A stretch of DNA of 64,000 bases from Kitasatospora herbaricolor (GTDB lineage Bacteria; Actinomycetota; Actinomycetes; Streptomycetales; Streptomycetaceae), in assembly GCF_030813695.1 (NCBI RefSeq), contig NZ_JAUSVA010000002.1, positions 1,116,001 through 1,180,000 of the forward strand, in the 5' to 3' direction. The translations under genes were made by a program, and so were the position numbers. Below, in pieces: positions 26,757 to 35,789 of the stretch. Each line of letters begins with the position of its first letter. Position 1 is the first letter of the stretch. Under the pieces are notes generated by a model that made no database searches, was not told the DNA's origin, and saw only the letters and a program-made list of their open reading frames with translations.

Positions 26757-26839
26757 TCCCGCTCGGAGCAAAGACCGAACCCTGAGACCGCTGGCCGCCG
26801 ATCCCCGCGGCGATCCGTCTCCACTCGAAGGTGGTCCCC

Positions 26840-29800
26840 GTGCTCTCAACCGTCCTCAGGTCCCGCGCCGCCGCGGTGGTCAGCAGCGTTCTGCTGGCCG
26901 CCTTCGGCGCCGGCGGGATCGCCACGACCCCGGCCCACGCCGCGGCGCCCAACCTCACCCAGTACGTCGACCCGTTCATCGGCACCGACGACAGCAACGC
27001 CCCGAACCCCGTCGGCGGCGGCGCGGGCGGCTCCACCTACCCGGGAGCCGTGGTGCCCTTCGGCGGGGTGCAGTTCAGCCCCGACACACCGACGGCCTCG
27101 CCGTCCGGCTACCGCAACTCCGACACCTCGATCGAGGACTTCAGCCTCACCCACTTCGACGGAGCCGGCTGCCCGAACAACGAGGACCTGCCGCTGCTGC
27201 CGGTGACCGGTGCCCTGGGCGCCTCGCCCGGCACCAACTGGACCGGCTACGCCTCGAACTACACCAAGTCCAACGAGTCCGCCGCACCCGGCTTCTACAA
27301 GAACCGGCTCGACCGGTACGCCACCGACGTCGAGCTGACCGCGACCACCCGCACCGGCATGGGCCGGCTGACCTACCCGTCCCAGGCCGCCTCGCAGCTG
27401 CTGATCAACACCAGCCGCAGCGCCACCGGCAACCGCGGCGGCTCGGTCAGGGTGAGCGGCTCGGAGGTGACCGGCAGCGTCACCGCCGGCGGGTTCTGCG
27501 GCTCCTCCAAGACCTACCAGATCTACTTCGACATCCGCTTCGACCGCGCCCCGAGCAGCTTCGGCACCTGGGCGGGCGGCACGGTGAGCGCCGGCTCGGC
27601 GAGCACCTCCGGCACCAACACCGGTGCCTACGTCACCTTCGACACCACCGGCTCCCGGACGGTGCAGTTCAAGGTGGCCCTGAGCTACGTGAGCATCGCC
27701 AACGCGCAGGCCGACCTGGTCGCGGAGAACAACGGCTGGGACTTCGGCGCCGTCCGCTCCGCGGCGGACGCCTCCTGGAACCAGATCCTCGACCGGGCCC
27801 GGGTCACCGGCGGCTCGGCGGACGACCTCGAGAAGTTCTACACCGCCCTGTACCACGTCTTCCAGAGCCCCAACATCGCCAGTGACGTCAACGGCGACTA
27901 CCGGGGCTTCGACGGCGCGGTGCACAACTCCTCGCGACCGGTCTACCAGAACTACTCCGGTTGGGACATCTACCGCTCCTGGGCGGCACTGACAGCGCTC
28001 ATCGCCCCCACCGAGGCCTCCGACATCGCCAAGTCGATGGTCCTGGACGGCCAGCAGGGCGGCCTGCTGCCCAAGTGGTCCCAGCAGACCAACGAGGACT
28101 TCGTGATGACCGGCGACCCCGGACCCATCATCGTCGGCAGCCTGTACGCCTTCGGGGCACGGGGATTCGACACCGCCGCAGCACTGGCACTGATGAAGAA
28201 GTCCTCCGAGGGCGGCACCGCCCAGGGTTCGCCGATCCGCGGGAACCAGTCCACGTACACCAGCCTGCACTACCTGCCCGGCGCCCCCTCGGACTCACTG
28301 GAGTACTCGGCCTCCGACTTCGCCGTCGCCCAGTTCGCCAAGGCCCTCGGCAACACCTCGGACTACTCCACCTACATGACCCGGGCGCAGTGGTGGCGCA
28401 ACACCTTCAGCCCCGAGTCGGGCTACACCCAGCCGCGCAACTCCGACGGCAGCTGGAAGTGGCCGCTCGACCCGGCCGCGCAGAGCGACTTCACCGAGGG
28501 CAACGCCGCCCAGTACACCTGGATGGTCCCCTACGACTTCGCCGACCTGGTCAACGCCATGGGCGGCCGGCAGACCGCCGTGCAGCGGCTCGACCACCAC
28601 TTCACCCAGGTCAACGCCGGTCAGAGCCTGCCGTACTACTACATCGGCAACGAACCCGAGCACGGCGTGCCGTGGGCCTACAACTACGCCCGCGACCCAG
28701 CCGGCGCCTCCGCGGCGGTCCGCAAGGTGATGACCGAGTCCTTCAGCACCGGCGCCAGCGGGCTGCCGGGCAACGACGACCTGGGCGCCACCTCGGCCTG
28801 GTACGTCTGGGCGGCCCTCGGCCTCTACCCCTCGACCCCCGGCGCGGACACCCTGGCCGTGCACGGCCCGTCCTTCCCGTCCGTCCTGATCCAGCGTCCG
28901 GGCGGCAACATCACCATCAACTCCACCGGTGGCGGCTCCTTCGTCCAAGGGCTGAAGGTCAACGGGACGGCCACCGGCCACAACTACCTGCGCTACCCCG
29001 ACGTCGCGGCCGGGGGCACCCTGGACTTCACCATGGGCGCCGCGCCGAGCACGAGTTGGGGCACCGGCGCCTCGGACGTACCGCCCTCCTTCCAGGACGG
29101 CGCGACGGCCGTACCCGCCGCCCCGGAGCTCGGCACCAACCTCGCCCAGGGCAGGGCGACCAGTGGCTCGGCCGCGTGCGCCGCCGCCGAGTCGAGCGAC
29201 AAGGCGGTCGACTCCACCCTCCGGAACAACAGCAAGTGGTGCTCGCCGACGGCGGGTGCCTCGCTCCAGGTCGACCTGGGGTCGGCGCAGACGGTCGCCT
29301 CGGTGGTCGTCAAGCACGCCGGGCTCGGCGGCGAGAACACCGCGTGGAACACCAGTGCCTTCCAGGTGCAGACGAGTACCGACGGCAGTACCTGGACGAC
29401 CGCGGCCGGCGTCACCGGCTCGCGCTCCAGCCGCACCTACACCCCCTTCACGGCGCGCAGCGCCCGGTACGTCCGGGTGGTGGTCTCGGCCCCGTCCAAC
29501 ACCGGCGGCAACACGGTCACCCGGCTCTACGAGCTGGAGGCCTATGCCTCCGGTCCCGCCGGGCCGGGCCCGCAGGCCGGGCCGATCACCTCCGGCCTGA
29601 ACAGCGGGAAGTGCGTGGACGACTTCTCCTCGTCCACCACCTCCGGCAACGCGATCGTCCTGTGGGACTGCAACGGAAGCGGCGCCCAGACCTGGACGCC
29701 GACCGACGGGGCCCTGCAGGTCCTCGGCAAGTGCCTGGACGTCACCTCGTCGGGCACCGCCAACGGCACCCTGGTCCAGCTCTGGGACTGCAACGGGACC

Positions 29801-29962
29801 GGCGCCCAGCAGTGGCAGGCCGTCAACGGCACTCTGGTGAACCCCAACTCCGGTCGCTGCCTTGACGTCCCCGCCTCCGACACCACCAACGGCGTCCGGC
29901 TGGACATCTGGGACTGCAACGGTGGCGCCAACCAGAAGTGGAACCTGAAGGCCGCCGTCTAG
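26840..29962 (+). CDS. secreted GH92 alpha-mannosidase with F5/8C and ricin-B domains
   Basis: 1040 residues. GTG 26840 is preferred to GTG 26831 because GAAGG is then 8 bp away. Signal peptide to about residue 33 (TPAHA). The GH92 region starts with LTQYVDPFIGTDDSN and includes the calcium/active-site block GNEPEHGVPWAYNY (about 604) and GNDDLGATSAWYVWAALGLYP (about 645). Residues 764-904 are a discoidin/F5-8C (CBM32-like) module; residues 914-1039 a ricin B trefoil with three W-D-C-N-G...QxW repeats. It would trim alpha-mannose from yeast or fungal glycans outside the cell, feeding the divergent sugar importer. Confidence 0.93.
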   Translation: MLSTVLRSRAAAVVSSVLLAAFGAGGIATTPAHAAAPNLTQYVDPFIGTDDSNAPNPVGGGAGGSTYPGAVVPFGGVQFSPDTPTASPSGYRNSDTSIEDFSLTHFDGAGCPNNEDLPLLPVTGALGASPGTNWTGYASNYTKSNESAAPGFYKNRLDRYATDVELTATTRTGMGRLTYPSQAASQLLINTSRSATGNRGGSVRVSGSEVTGSVTAGGFCGSSKTYQIYFDIRFDRAPSSFGTWAGGTVSAGSASTSGTNTGAYVTFDTTGSRTVQFKVALSYVSIANAQADLVAENNGWDFGAVRSAADASWNQILDRARVTGGSADDLEKFYTALYHVFQSPNIASDVNGDYRGFDGAVHNSSRPVYQNYSGWDIYRSWAALTALIAPTEASDIAKSMVLDGQQGGLLPKWSQQTNEDFVMTGDPGPIIVGSLYAFGARGFDTAAALALMKKSSEGGTAQGSPIRGNQSTYTSLHYLPGAPSDSLEYSASDFAVAQFAKALGNTSDYSTYMTRAQWWRNTFSPESGYTQPRNSDGSWKWPLDPAAQSDFTEGNAAQYTWMVPYDFADLVNAMGGRQTAVQRLDHHFTQVNAGQSLPYYYIGNEPEHGVPWAYNYARDPAGASAAVRKVMTESFSTGASGLPGNDDLGATSAWYVWAALGLYPSTPGADTLAVHGPSFPSVLIQRPGGNITINSTGGGSFVQGLKVNGTATGHNYLRYPDVAAGGTLDFTMGAAPSTSWGTGASDVPPSFQDGATAVPAAPELGTNLAQGRATSGSAACAAAESSDKAVDSTLRNNSKWCSPTAGASLQVDLGSAQTVASVVVKHAGLGGENTAWNTSAFQVQTSTDGSTWTTAAGVTGSRSSRTYTPFTARSARYVRVVVSAPSNTGGNTVTRLYELEAYASGPAGPGPQAGPITSGLNSGKCVDDFSSSTTSGNAIVLWDCNGSGAQTWTPTDGALQVLGKCLDVTSSGTANGTLVQLWDCNGTGAQQWQAVNGTLVNPNSGRCLDVPASDTTNGVRLDIWDCNGGANQKWNLKAAV

Positions 29963-29975
29963 GAGCGGCCCTACC

Positions 29976-30017
29976 GCCCGGTGCCCCCACCCGCTCCGGC
30001 GGTGGGTGGTACCGGGC
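29976..30017 (+). terminator. probable terminator after GH92
   Basis: About 19-bp imperfect stem starting GCCCGGT and ending ACCGGGC, 14 bp after the stop. The gene-free stretch 29963-30384 also has a smaller stem CGACCGG-N7-CCGGTCG at 30170-30190 and no clear promoter for the subtilase. Confidence 0.6.
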
Positions 30018-30384
30018 GCCGCGTTCCGGCTTCGCCGCACCAGGGGCGGCGGAGCCGGGGTCGGGCGTGGACGCGGCGACGGTCCGGCCGGCGCGAGGGC
30101 GGGCCGTCCTGCGCGGCCCGGGTCCTGTCGGCATCGGCCGGGCGGGGGTCCTGCCCCTCCGTGAGGACCCGACCGGATCCGGGCCGGTCGGCCCGCAACC
30201 CACCGGTGGGATCGGCGCCGATCCCCGCTCCGCCCAGTCCCGTCGGTCGCGTCCGAAGCAAATCCCGGTAGGGCGACGGGACTTCCCTTCCGGGGTGATC
30301 ATCTGACATCTTGCGTCCATCACATCATGTACATGGCTCATTCGGTGCCACCGCACCAGAGCCACATGGCTTCCGGAGGACGCA

Positions 30385-32199
30385 TTGATTCCCCACATAG
30401 CCGGCCGACTGCGGCGCTCCGCCGTGGCCGTCGCCGCCCTCGGCGCGGCGGTCGCCCTGGTCGCCCCCACCGGGACCGCCCATGCCGCCCCCCTCTCGGA
30501 CTCCCCGACCCCGGCGGCCCGGGCGGCCGCCCCGGCCCTGCCGGCCGGGTCGCCGGCCGCGGCCTGGGTCGCCGGCACCCGCGCCTACCTGGTCGTCACC
30601 GCACCGGGCGCCACCTCCTCCGCGCAGGCGGCGGTGACGGCCAACGGCGGTACGGTCTTCGCGAGTTACGACGCGATCGGGGTGATCGTGGCGCACTCGG
30701 CGGCCGCCGGCTTCCCCACCGCGATGCGCGCCGTCAGCGGGGTCCAGCAGGTGGGCGCCACCCGGACCTCCGACGTACCGGCCGACGCCTACAACCCCGC
30801 GCTGCCGGCCACCCCGGCGCAGGCCACCACCACACTGACCGAGACCGCCCGCTGGGACATGACCCAGATCAAGGCCGACCAGGCCTGGGCCGTGACCACC
30901 GGCTCGCCCAGCGTCAAGGTCGGCGTCCTCGACACCGGCGTCGACGACCTGCACCAGGACCTCGCGCCGAACTTCGACGCCGCCGACTCGGTCTCCTGCG
31001 CCTACGGCAAGGCCGACACCCGCACCGGCGCCTGGCGCGACGTGGACACCCACGGCACCCATGTGGCCGGCACCATCGCCGCCGCCAAGAACGGCAAGGG
31101 CGTCGTCGGCGTCGCCCCCGGTGTGAAGATCGCCTCCGTCCGGATCGCCGAGCCGACCAGCACGCTGTTCTTCGCGGAGAACACCGTCTGCGGCTTCGTC
31201 TGGGCCGGCGACCACGGCTTCAAGGTCACCAACAACAGCTACTACACGGACCCGTGGCAGTTCAACTGCCCCGACAACATCGACCAGGCGGCCATCATCG
31301 AGGGCGTCCGGCGCGCCCAGGCGTACGCCGAGGGCAAGGGCTCGCTGCAGGTCGCGGCCGCCGGGAACTCCGACTACGACCTGGCGCACAAGACCACCGA
31401 CACCGCCAGCCCCAACGACTCCACCGCCACCACCCGGACCATCACCAACGCCTGCCTCGACATCCCCACCGAGCTTCCCGGCGTGGTGACGGTCGCGGCC
31501 ATGGGCAGCGGCAACGTCAAGGCCTCCTACTCCAACTTCGGCACCGGCGTCATCGACGTGGCCGCCCCCGGCGGGGACGGCTCCTCGGGCGTCTACTCCA
31601 CGCTTCCCGGCGGCAAGTACGGCAGCAAGAACGGCACCTCGATGGCCTCCCCGCACGTGACGGGCGTCGCCGCGCTGCTGGCCAGTGCGGACCCCGCCGC
31701 CACCCCGGCCGACCTGCGGGCCAGGCTCGCCTCGCAGGCCACCGACACGGCCTGCCCCTCGGACAGCCGCTGCACCGGCACCGCCGCCGTCAACTCCTTC
31801 TTCGGCGAGGGCCAGGTCGACGCGCTCAAGGCGGTCGGCGCCACCCCGCCGCCCGGCAAGTACTTCGAGAACCTCACCGACGTGACCGTGCCCGACAACG
31901 CGACGGTGGAGAGCCCGATCAGCGTCACCGGCGTGAGCGGCAACGCCCCGGCCACCCTCAAGGTCGGCGTGGACATCAAGCACACTTACCGCGGTGACCT
32001 GGTCGTCTCGCTGGTCGCTCCGAGCGGCACGGTCTACCTCCTGGAGGACTTCACCGACAGCGACAGCGCCGACAACGTCATCAAGACCTACACCGTGAAC
32101 GCCTCCGGCGAGGCCGCCAACGGCACCTGGAAGCTGCGCGTGCGCGACATCGCCAGCCAGGACACGGGCAGGATCGACGCCTGGAACCTCACCTTCTAG
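30385..32199 (+). CDS. secreted S8 subtilisin-like protease with P-domain
   Basis: 604 residues. TTG start after GGAGGA. Signal peptide to about residue 34, then an I9-like pro-region (to about 160). The triad is Asp183 in VGVLDTGVD, His223 in DTHGTHVAG and Ser419 in NGTSMASPH, with the oxyanion Asn in AAAGNSDYD. The C-terminal 100 residues form a proprotein-convertase P-domain (VGVDIKHTYRGDLVVSLVAPSGT ... WKLRVRDIASQDTGRIDAWNLTF). Exported protease for nutrient scavenging or processing; single gene closed by a 16-bp stem. Confidence 0.93.
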   Translation: MIPHIAGRLRRSAVAVAALGAAVALVAPTGTAHAAPLSDSPTPAARAAAPALPAGSPAAAWVAGTRAYLVVTAPGATSSAQAAVTANGGTVFASYDAIGVIVAHSAAAGFPTAMRAVSGVQQVGATRTSDVPADAYNPALPATPAQATTTLTETARWDMTQIKADQAWAVTTGSPSVKVGVLDTGVDDLHQDLAPNFDAADSVSCAYGKADTRTGAWRDVDTHGTHVAGTIAAAKNGKGVVGVAPGVKIASVRIAEPTSTLFFAENTVCGFVWAGDHGFKVTNNSYYTDPWQFNCPDNIDQAAIIEGVRRAQAYAEGKGSLQVAAAGNSDYDLAHKTTDTASPNDSTATTRTITNACLDIPTELPGVVTVAAMGSGNVKASYSNFGTGVIDVAAPGGDGSSGVYSTLPGGKYGSKNGTSMASPHVTGVAALLASADPAATPADLRARLASQATDTACPSDSRCTGTAAVNSFFGEGQVDALKAVGATPPPGKYFENLTDVTVPDNATVESPISVTGVSGNAPATLKVGVDIKHTYRGDLVVSLVAPSGTVYLLEDFTDSDSADNVIKTYTVNASGEAANGTWKLRVRDIASQDTGRIDAWNLTF

Positions 32200-32205
32200 C
32201 ACTCC

Positions 32206-32250
32206 GGCGGGACGGCCCCGGGCCGAGCACGCCGCCGGGGCCGTCCCGCC
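32206..32250. terminator. terminator between convergent genes
   Basis: Perfect 16-bp stem GGCGGGACGGCCCCGG with its complement and a 13-nt loop, 7 bp after the subtilase stop; it can act in both directions. Confidence 0.8.
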
Positions 32251-32269
32251 TGTCCCGCCGTGCCGTCGG

Positions 32270-32818
32270 TCAGTCCTCGGACGGCCAGCGGCCCTCGATG
32301 TGCAGGCGCACGAGCGCGGCGTGCGACAGCGGGGTGGCGAGGTCGGTGACCTCGCCGTTGGTGGTGTGGTCGAGCAGCACCACCTCCGGCTTGGCCCGGA
32401 TCCGCTCCACCAGGTCCGCCACCCGGTTCTCCAGGACCCACCGGTAGGACGGCAGATAGATCCGCCGCCGGGCCTCCTCGTACCCGAGCAGCCGCGCGCC
32501 CGTCAGGCCGGCCCGGTGCCCCCGGACGGGCCCGTACCGGCGGACCGTCCGCTTCAGGCCCTTCATCGAGGTGATCGCCAGCTTCGACTCGTCCGTATCG
32601 CTCCCCTCGAACACCTTGAGCGCCTGCCAGATCCCCTCCACGGACTGCCCGGTCACCCCGTCGGACCAGGGCACCGGGATTCCGCCGTGCGGATGGAACG
32701 GGCTCAGCCGCACCCACGGCCCAGCTGCCCGGGAGGTCACGTCGATGACCTCCGCCCCGGGAAAGGCGGCCGCGAGCGAGGCCGGCCCACGGTGGCGGCC
32801 GGCCACATGAATCGTCAT
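32270..32818 (-). CDS. conserved actinobacterial protein of unknown function
   Basis: 182 residues from ATG 32818 (GAGGGG upstream); the open frame continues further but loses protein character. Compact, no signal peptide or membrane segment. Visible blocks are VEGIWQALKVFEG, KLAITSMKGLKRTVRRYG and RRRIYLPSYRWVLENRV. The pattern 'S-V-E-x-x-W-Q-A-L-K' faintly resembles NADAR-type domains, but I cannot confirm that; the family is one of the DUFs common in Streptomyces. Convergent with the subtilase, no operon partner. Confidence 0.7.
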   Translation of the reverse strand: MTIHVAGRHRGPASLAAAFPGAEVIDVTSRAAGPWVRLSPFHPHGGIPVPWSDGVTGQSVEGIWQALKVFEGSDTDESKLAITSMKGLKRTVRRYGPVRGHRAGLTGARLLGYEEARRRIYLPSYRWVLENRVADLVERIRAKPEVVLLDHTTNGEVTDLATPLSHAALVRLHIEGRWPSED

Positions 32819-33010
32819 CGGGTACCCCTCGGGTCGACAGTTGCGGCCCCAGCATCGCGGACACCACTGACAACGGGCGGCACCGGAGGCAGGGGCGCCG
32901 ACGGCGCGGCCGGTTCCCGGACGGGGCGGCGGGCTCCTCGGTGCGCGTATCGTCCTCGCTCCGGCCGGCTCGGTGAAGCATCCCGCCTTGTGTTCATGAC
33001 AACATGCCAA

Positions 33011-33022
33011 AGGTCTGGACCT
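33011..33022. promoter_or_regulatory. AGGTC-TG-GACCT dyad
   Basis: 12-bp dyad with the GGTCTGGACC core that also occurs in the shared promoter modules at 35716 and 39337. Here it lies 138 bp before the barwin-like gene without the -10/-35 frame seen there. It is the only ordered element noticed in 32819-33159. Confidence 0.35.
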
Positions 33023-33159
33023 CGTCTCCGCTTCCGCATACGTTCGCTCCGGGAGCGGGCGGCACCTCCCGTCAACTCGGCTTCCCGGCAACGCCTTCGA
33101 GCCGCGATGCCGACGCCGCCCCGCACCCCGTCATGCCGACGACACGAACCGGAGGAAAC

Positions 33160-33645
33160 GTGCGAATCACCCGGAACCTCAGGATCACGGTGGGCGCCCC
33201 GCTCGCCGCCGCCGCACTGATCGCCCTGGGCGCGGGCACGGCCGGCGCCGCGATACCGGTCGGCAAGCCGATGACCGGCAAGGCGACGTACTACAACGAC
33301 AGCGGATACGGCGCCTGCGGCACGCAGATCAACGCCGCCACCCAGCTGCTGGTGGCCGTCCCGCACGCCTGGTGGACCACCGCCAACCCCAACAACGACC
33401 CGCTCTGCCAGGGGATCTCCGTCAAGGTGAGCTATGGCGGCAGGACCGTCACGGTGCCCGTCCGGGACAAGTGTCCGTCCTGCGACTCCACCCACATCGA
33501 CCTCAGCCAGCCCGCCTTCGCCCGGTTCGCCCCACTCGGCCAGGGCGTGATCAACGGGATCACCTGGCAGTTCGTCAAGACCGGCTCGGCCGGGCAGAGC
33601 GTACCGATCTCGGCGCCCGTGTCCGGGGCCACCGTCGGACACTGA
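33160..33645 (+). CDS. secreted barwin/expansin-like (double-psi beta-barrel) protein
   Basis: 161 residues. GTG start with GGAGG 4 bp upstream; signal peptide to about residue 30. The mature part starts GKATYYNDSGYGACG and has the cysteine pairs and HIDLSQPAFARFAPLGQGVINGITWQF that mark the DPBB/barwin-expansin fold, also found in RlpA-like wall proteins. The catalytic-type aspartate is in STHIDLSQ. Single domain without the carbohydrate-binding tail of full expansins. Likely loosens cell-wall polysaccharide or inhibits proteases. Confidence 0.85.
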   Translation: MRITRNLRITVGAPLAAAALIALGAGTAGAAIPVGKPMTGKATYYNDSGYGACGTQINAATQLLVAVPHAWWTTANPNNDPLCQGISVKVSYGGRTVTVPVRDKCPSCDSTHIDLSQPAFARFAPLGQGVINGITWQFVKTGSAGQSVPISAPVSGATVGH

Positions 33646-33693
33646 CGGACGCGGGCCCGCCCCCGGGGTCTCCCCCGGCGCACCGGGCACGGC

Positions 33694-33996
33694 TCAGCCG
33701 GCGGCCACCGGCAGGGTGACGCCGTGCTCGGTGACCAGGTTCTCGGCCAGCGCGTCGAGCCCGGCCGGGAAGCCGATCGGGCCGGTCAGGTCGAAGAACA
33801 CCCCGTAGGTGCTCTCCACCGCGTCCAGCAGGCGCAGTTGGGCCAGCGAGCCGACGCCCAGCAGGACGAACGGCGTGCCTCCGGCGGCCAGCAGCTCGGC
33901 GGCGGACAGCTCGCCGTCGCAGGCCTCGGAGGCCAGGGCGGCGAGCGCCGTGCGGAGTTCGGCCGGGGCGGTCACGGCGGTGCGGTTGTCGGTCAT
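33694..33996 (-). CDS. free-standing acyl/peptidyl carrier protein
   Basis: 100 residues, start ATG 33996 with AGGAG. Four-helix carrier fold with GVGSLAQLRLLDAVESTYGVFFD; Ser50 is the 4'-phosphopantetheine attachment site (GVGS where most carriers have G-x-D-S). It lies 133 bp downstream of the acyl-AMP ligase gene on the same strand and almost certainly is loaded by it. Part of the 33.7-39.3 kb gene set together with a condensation-type protein. Confidence 0.85.
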   Translation of the reverse strand: MTDNRTAVTAPAELRTALAALASEACDGELSAAELLAAGGTPFVLLGVGSLAQLRLLDAVESTYGVFFDLTGPIGFPAGLDALAENLVTEHGVTLPVAAG

Positions 33997-34129
33997 GGTT
34001 GCTCCTTGACGGCCTCGTCGACGGCCTCGGCGACGCCGGCCACGGTCGGGAAGTATCAGCGGGACAGGTGGGGCCCGGGCAGCCGGCGCCGGGCCCCCGG
34101 GGGCCGGGCCGCTCGCCGCGCGGGCCCGG

Positions 34130-35653
34130 TCAGGCGGGTGCGGCCAGCAGGTCGCGCAGGGCGCGCTTGAGCGGCTTACCGCCCTCGTTGCGCGGCAGTT
34201 CACCGAGCGTGGCGATCCGGGTCGGGATCTCGTGCGCGGCCAGCCGTCCGGCCAGGAAGGCCCGCAACTCGGCCGCGTCGAAGGGTTGGCCGGCGGCGGG
34301 GACGACGACCGCGGCCACGCTCATCCCCAGCACCGGGTGCGGCAGGCCGACCACGGCCACCTCCGCGACGGCGGGGTGCTCCAGTGCGGCGGCCTCCACC
34401 TGGAGCGTGGAGACCTTGTGGGCACCGGACTTGATGACGTCCGACTCGCGGTCGACGAGGTGCAGATAGCCGTCCTGGTCCAGGAAGCCGATGTCGCCCA
34501 TCCGTACCCAGCCGGTGCGGAAGACCTCGGCGCCGGCCTCGGCGTCCCGGTAGTAGTGCCGCTGGGACCCGGGCGAGCGCAGGTGGACGTCGCCGCTCTC
34601 GCCGGGCGGCAGCGGGCGCCCGTCCGGGCCCGCCACCATCACGGCACCCTGGGCCGGGCGGCCGAGGGCGGTCGGGCGGGCCGGGTCGTAGATCATCGCG
34701 GTCTGGGCCGGTGCCGCCTCGGTGGAGGTGTAGTAGTTGACCACGGTGGCCCGGGGGAAGGCCTCGGTGAGCCCGGTGGCGACCTTGGGCGGCAGCGCGG
34801 CGGCGGTGGAACCGAGCAGGCGGACGGAGGAGAGGTCGAAGCGGGTGTGCACCTTGGCGTGCAGCAGCTCGGCCGCCATCGCGGGAACCACGAAGACACT
34901 TCCGACGGACCGCTGCTCGATCAGCCGGGCGAACCGGCCGGGGGTGAAGTGGGTGGCGACCAGGGCGGCCGCGTGCGCGTCGAGGGCGTTGAGCAGCATG
35001 GTCTGCCCGGCGTTGGTACCGACCGCGAAGGAGTGCAGGAACTGCTCGGAGTGGGCCAGCGGCCGGTGCCGGGCGGTGGGCCGGGTGCCATGGGTGAGGT
35101 TGCCGTGGGTGGCGGCGACACCCTTGGGCCGTCCGGTGGTTCCTGAGGTGTAGAGCACCTGGGCCAGGTCGGCGGCGGTCACCTCGGGCAGGTCCGCCGG
35201 CTCGGCGGGGGCCTCGGTCTCCAGCTCTTCGAGGTGACCGGTCCACCAGGGCCCCTCGGGCCGGGCGGACTCCGGGACCGCGAGCAGGCCGGCCGCTCCG
35301 CAGTGGCCGAGCAGCCGGCGGACGGCCTCGGCCGGCTGCCGGTCGGAGACGGGTACGGCGACCGCTCCCGCCTTGGTCACCGCGCAGTAGGCGAGCGCGA
35401 ACTCGGGCCAGCTGCCCAGCCCGAAGAGCAGGCCGACCCGGTCCCCGGGGCGGATCCCGCGCCCGGCCAGGGCGTGCGCCACGGCCGTCGAGCGCCGGTG
35501 CCAGGCGGCGAAGGTCAACGACCGGCCGTCGTCGGTGGCGATCGCCACCCGGTCGGGCTGGGCCTGCGATCTGGCCTCCAGCAGCCCGTGCACCGTCCCG
35601 GCGGACGTCCGTGCCAAGGCGTTCCCGGGATCGCCGGATCTGGTTCTGTGCAT
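34130..35653 (-). CDS. acyl-AMP ligase / stand-alone adenylation enzyme
   Basis: 507 residues; ATG 35653 used because the longer frame would begin inside the promoter. Motifs of the ANL superfamily: A3 YTSGTTGRPKG, A5 NYYTSTEAAPAQ, A7 RTGWVRMGDIG, A8 YLHLVDRESDVIKSGAHKVS and the A10 lysine in NEGGKPLKRALRD. It activates a carboxylic acid as adenylate and passes it to CoA or, more likely here, to the carrier protein encoded next. Binding-pocket residues do not allow me to name the substrate; ANL enzymes of this kind take fatty or aryl acids. Driven by the promoter module at 35716-35761. Confidence 0.88.
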   Translation of the reverse strand: MHRTRSGDPGNALARTSAGTVHGLLEARSQAQPDRVAIATDDGRSLTFAAWHRRSTAVAHALAGRGIRPGDRVGLLFGLGSWPEFALAYCAVTKAGAVAVPVSDRQPAEAVRRLLGHCGAAGLLAVPESARPEGPWWTGHLEELETEAPAEPADLPEVTAADLAQVLYTSGTTGRPKGVAATHGNLTHGTRPTARHRPLAHSEQFLHSFAVGTNAGQTMLLNALDAHAAALVATHFTPGRFARLIEQRSVGSVFVVPAMAAELLHAKVHTRFDLSSVRLLGSTAAALPPKVATGLTEAFPRATVVNYYTSTEAAPAQTAMIYDPARPTALGRPAQGAVMVAGPDGRPLPPGESGDVHLRSPGSQRHYYRDAEAGAEVFRTGWVRMGDIGFLDQDGYLHLVDRESDVIKSGAHKVSTLQVEAAALEHPAVAEVAVVGLPHPVLGMSVAAVVVPAAGQPFDAAELRAFLAGRLAAHEIPTRIATLGELPRNEGGKPLKRALRDLLAAPA

Positions 35654-35715
35654 GGAACTTGCCACTCTCCCCGTTGTTCTTCCCGGCCGGCCCCGGCGCC
35701 TCGACAAGGCGCACT

Positions 35716-35761
35716 GGTCCAGACCTGCAGAGAGATTGGCATAGACCATCTGGGCGGTCAA
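35716..35761 (-). promoter_or_regulatory. shared promoter/operator module, copy 1 (ligase-carrier)
   Basis: Minus strand: TTGACC (35756-35761), 17-bp spacer ending TGGTCTATGC, CAATCT (35733-35738), 7 bp, then GGTCTGGACC (35716-35725). A 17-base run in it is identical to copy 2 at 39337-39383, with the same spacing throughout. The dyad after the -10 would lie over the first transcribed bases and is the likely operator. Confidence 0.75.
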
Positions 35762-35789
35762 GGATCAGCGGGCCGGAACTCCCTTCCGA

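Noticed and set aside
35716..35725. Calling the GGTCYRGACC dyads DasR sites
   Set aside because: The core resembles the DasR element but central and flanking bases differ between copies, and the genes are not amino-sugar genes.
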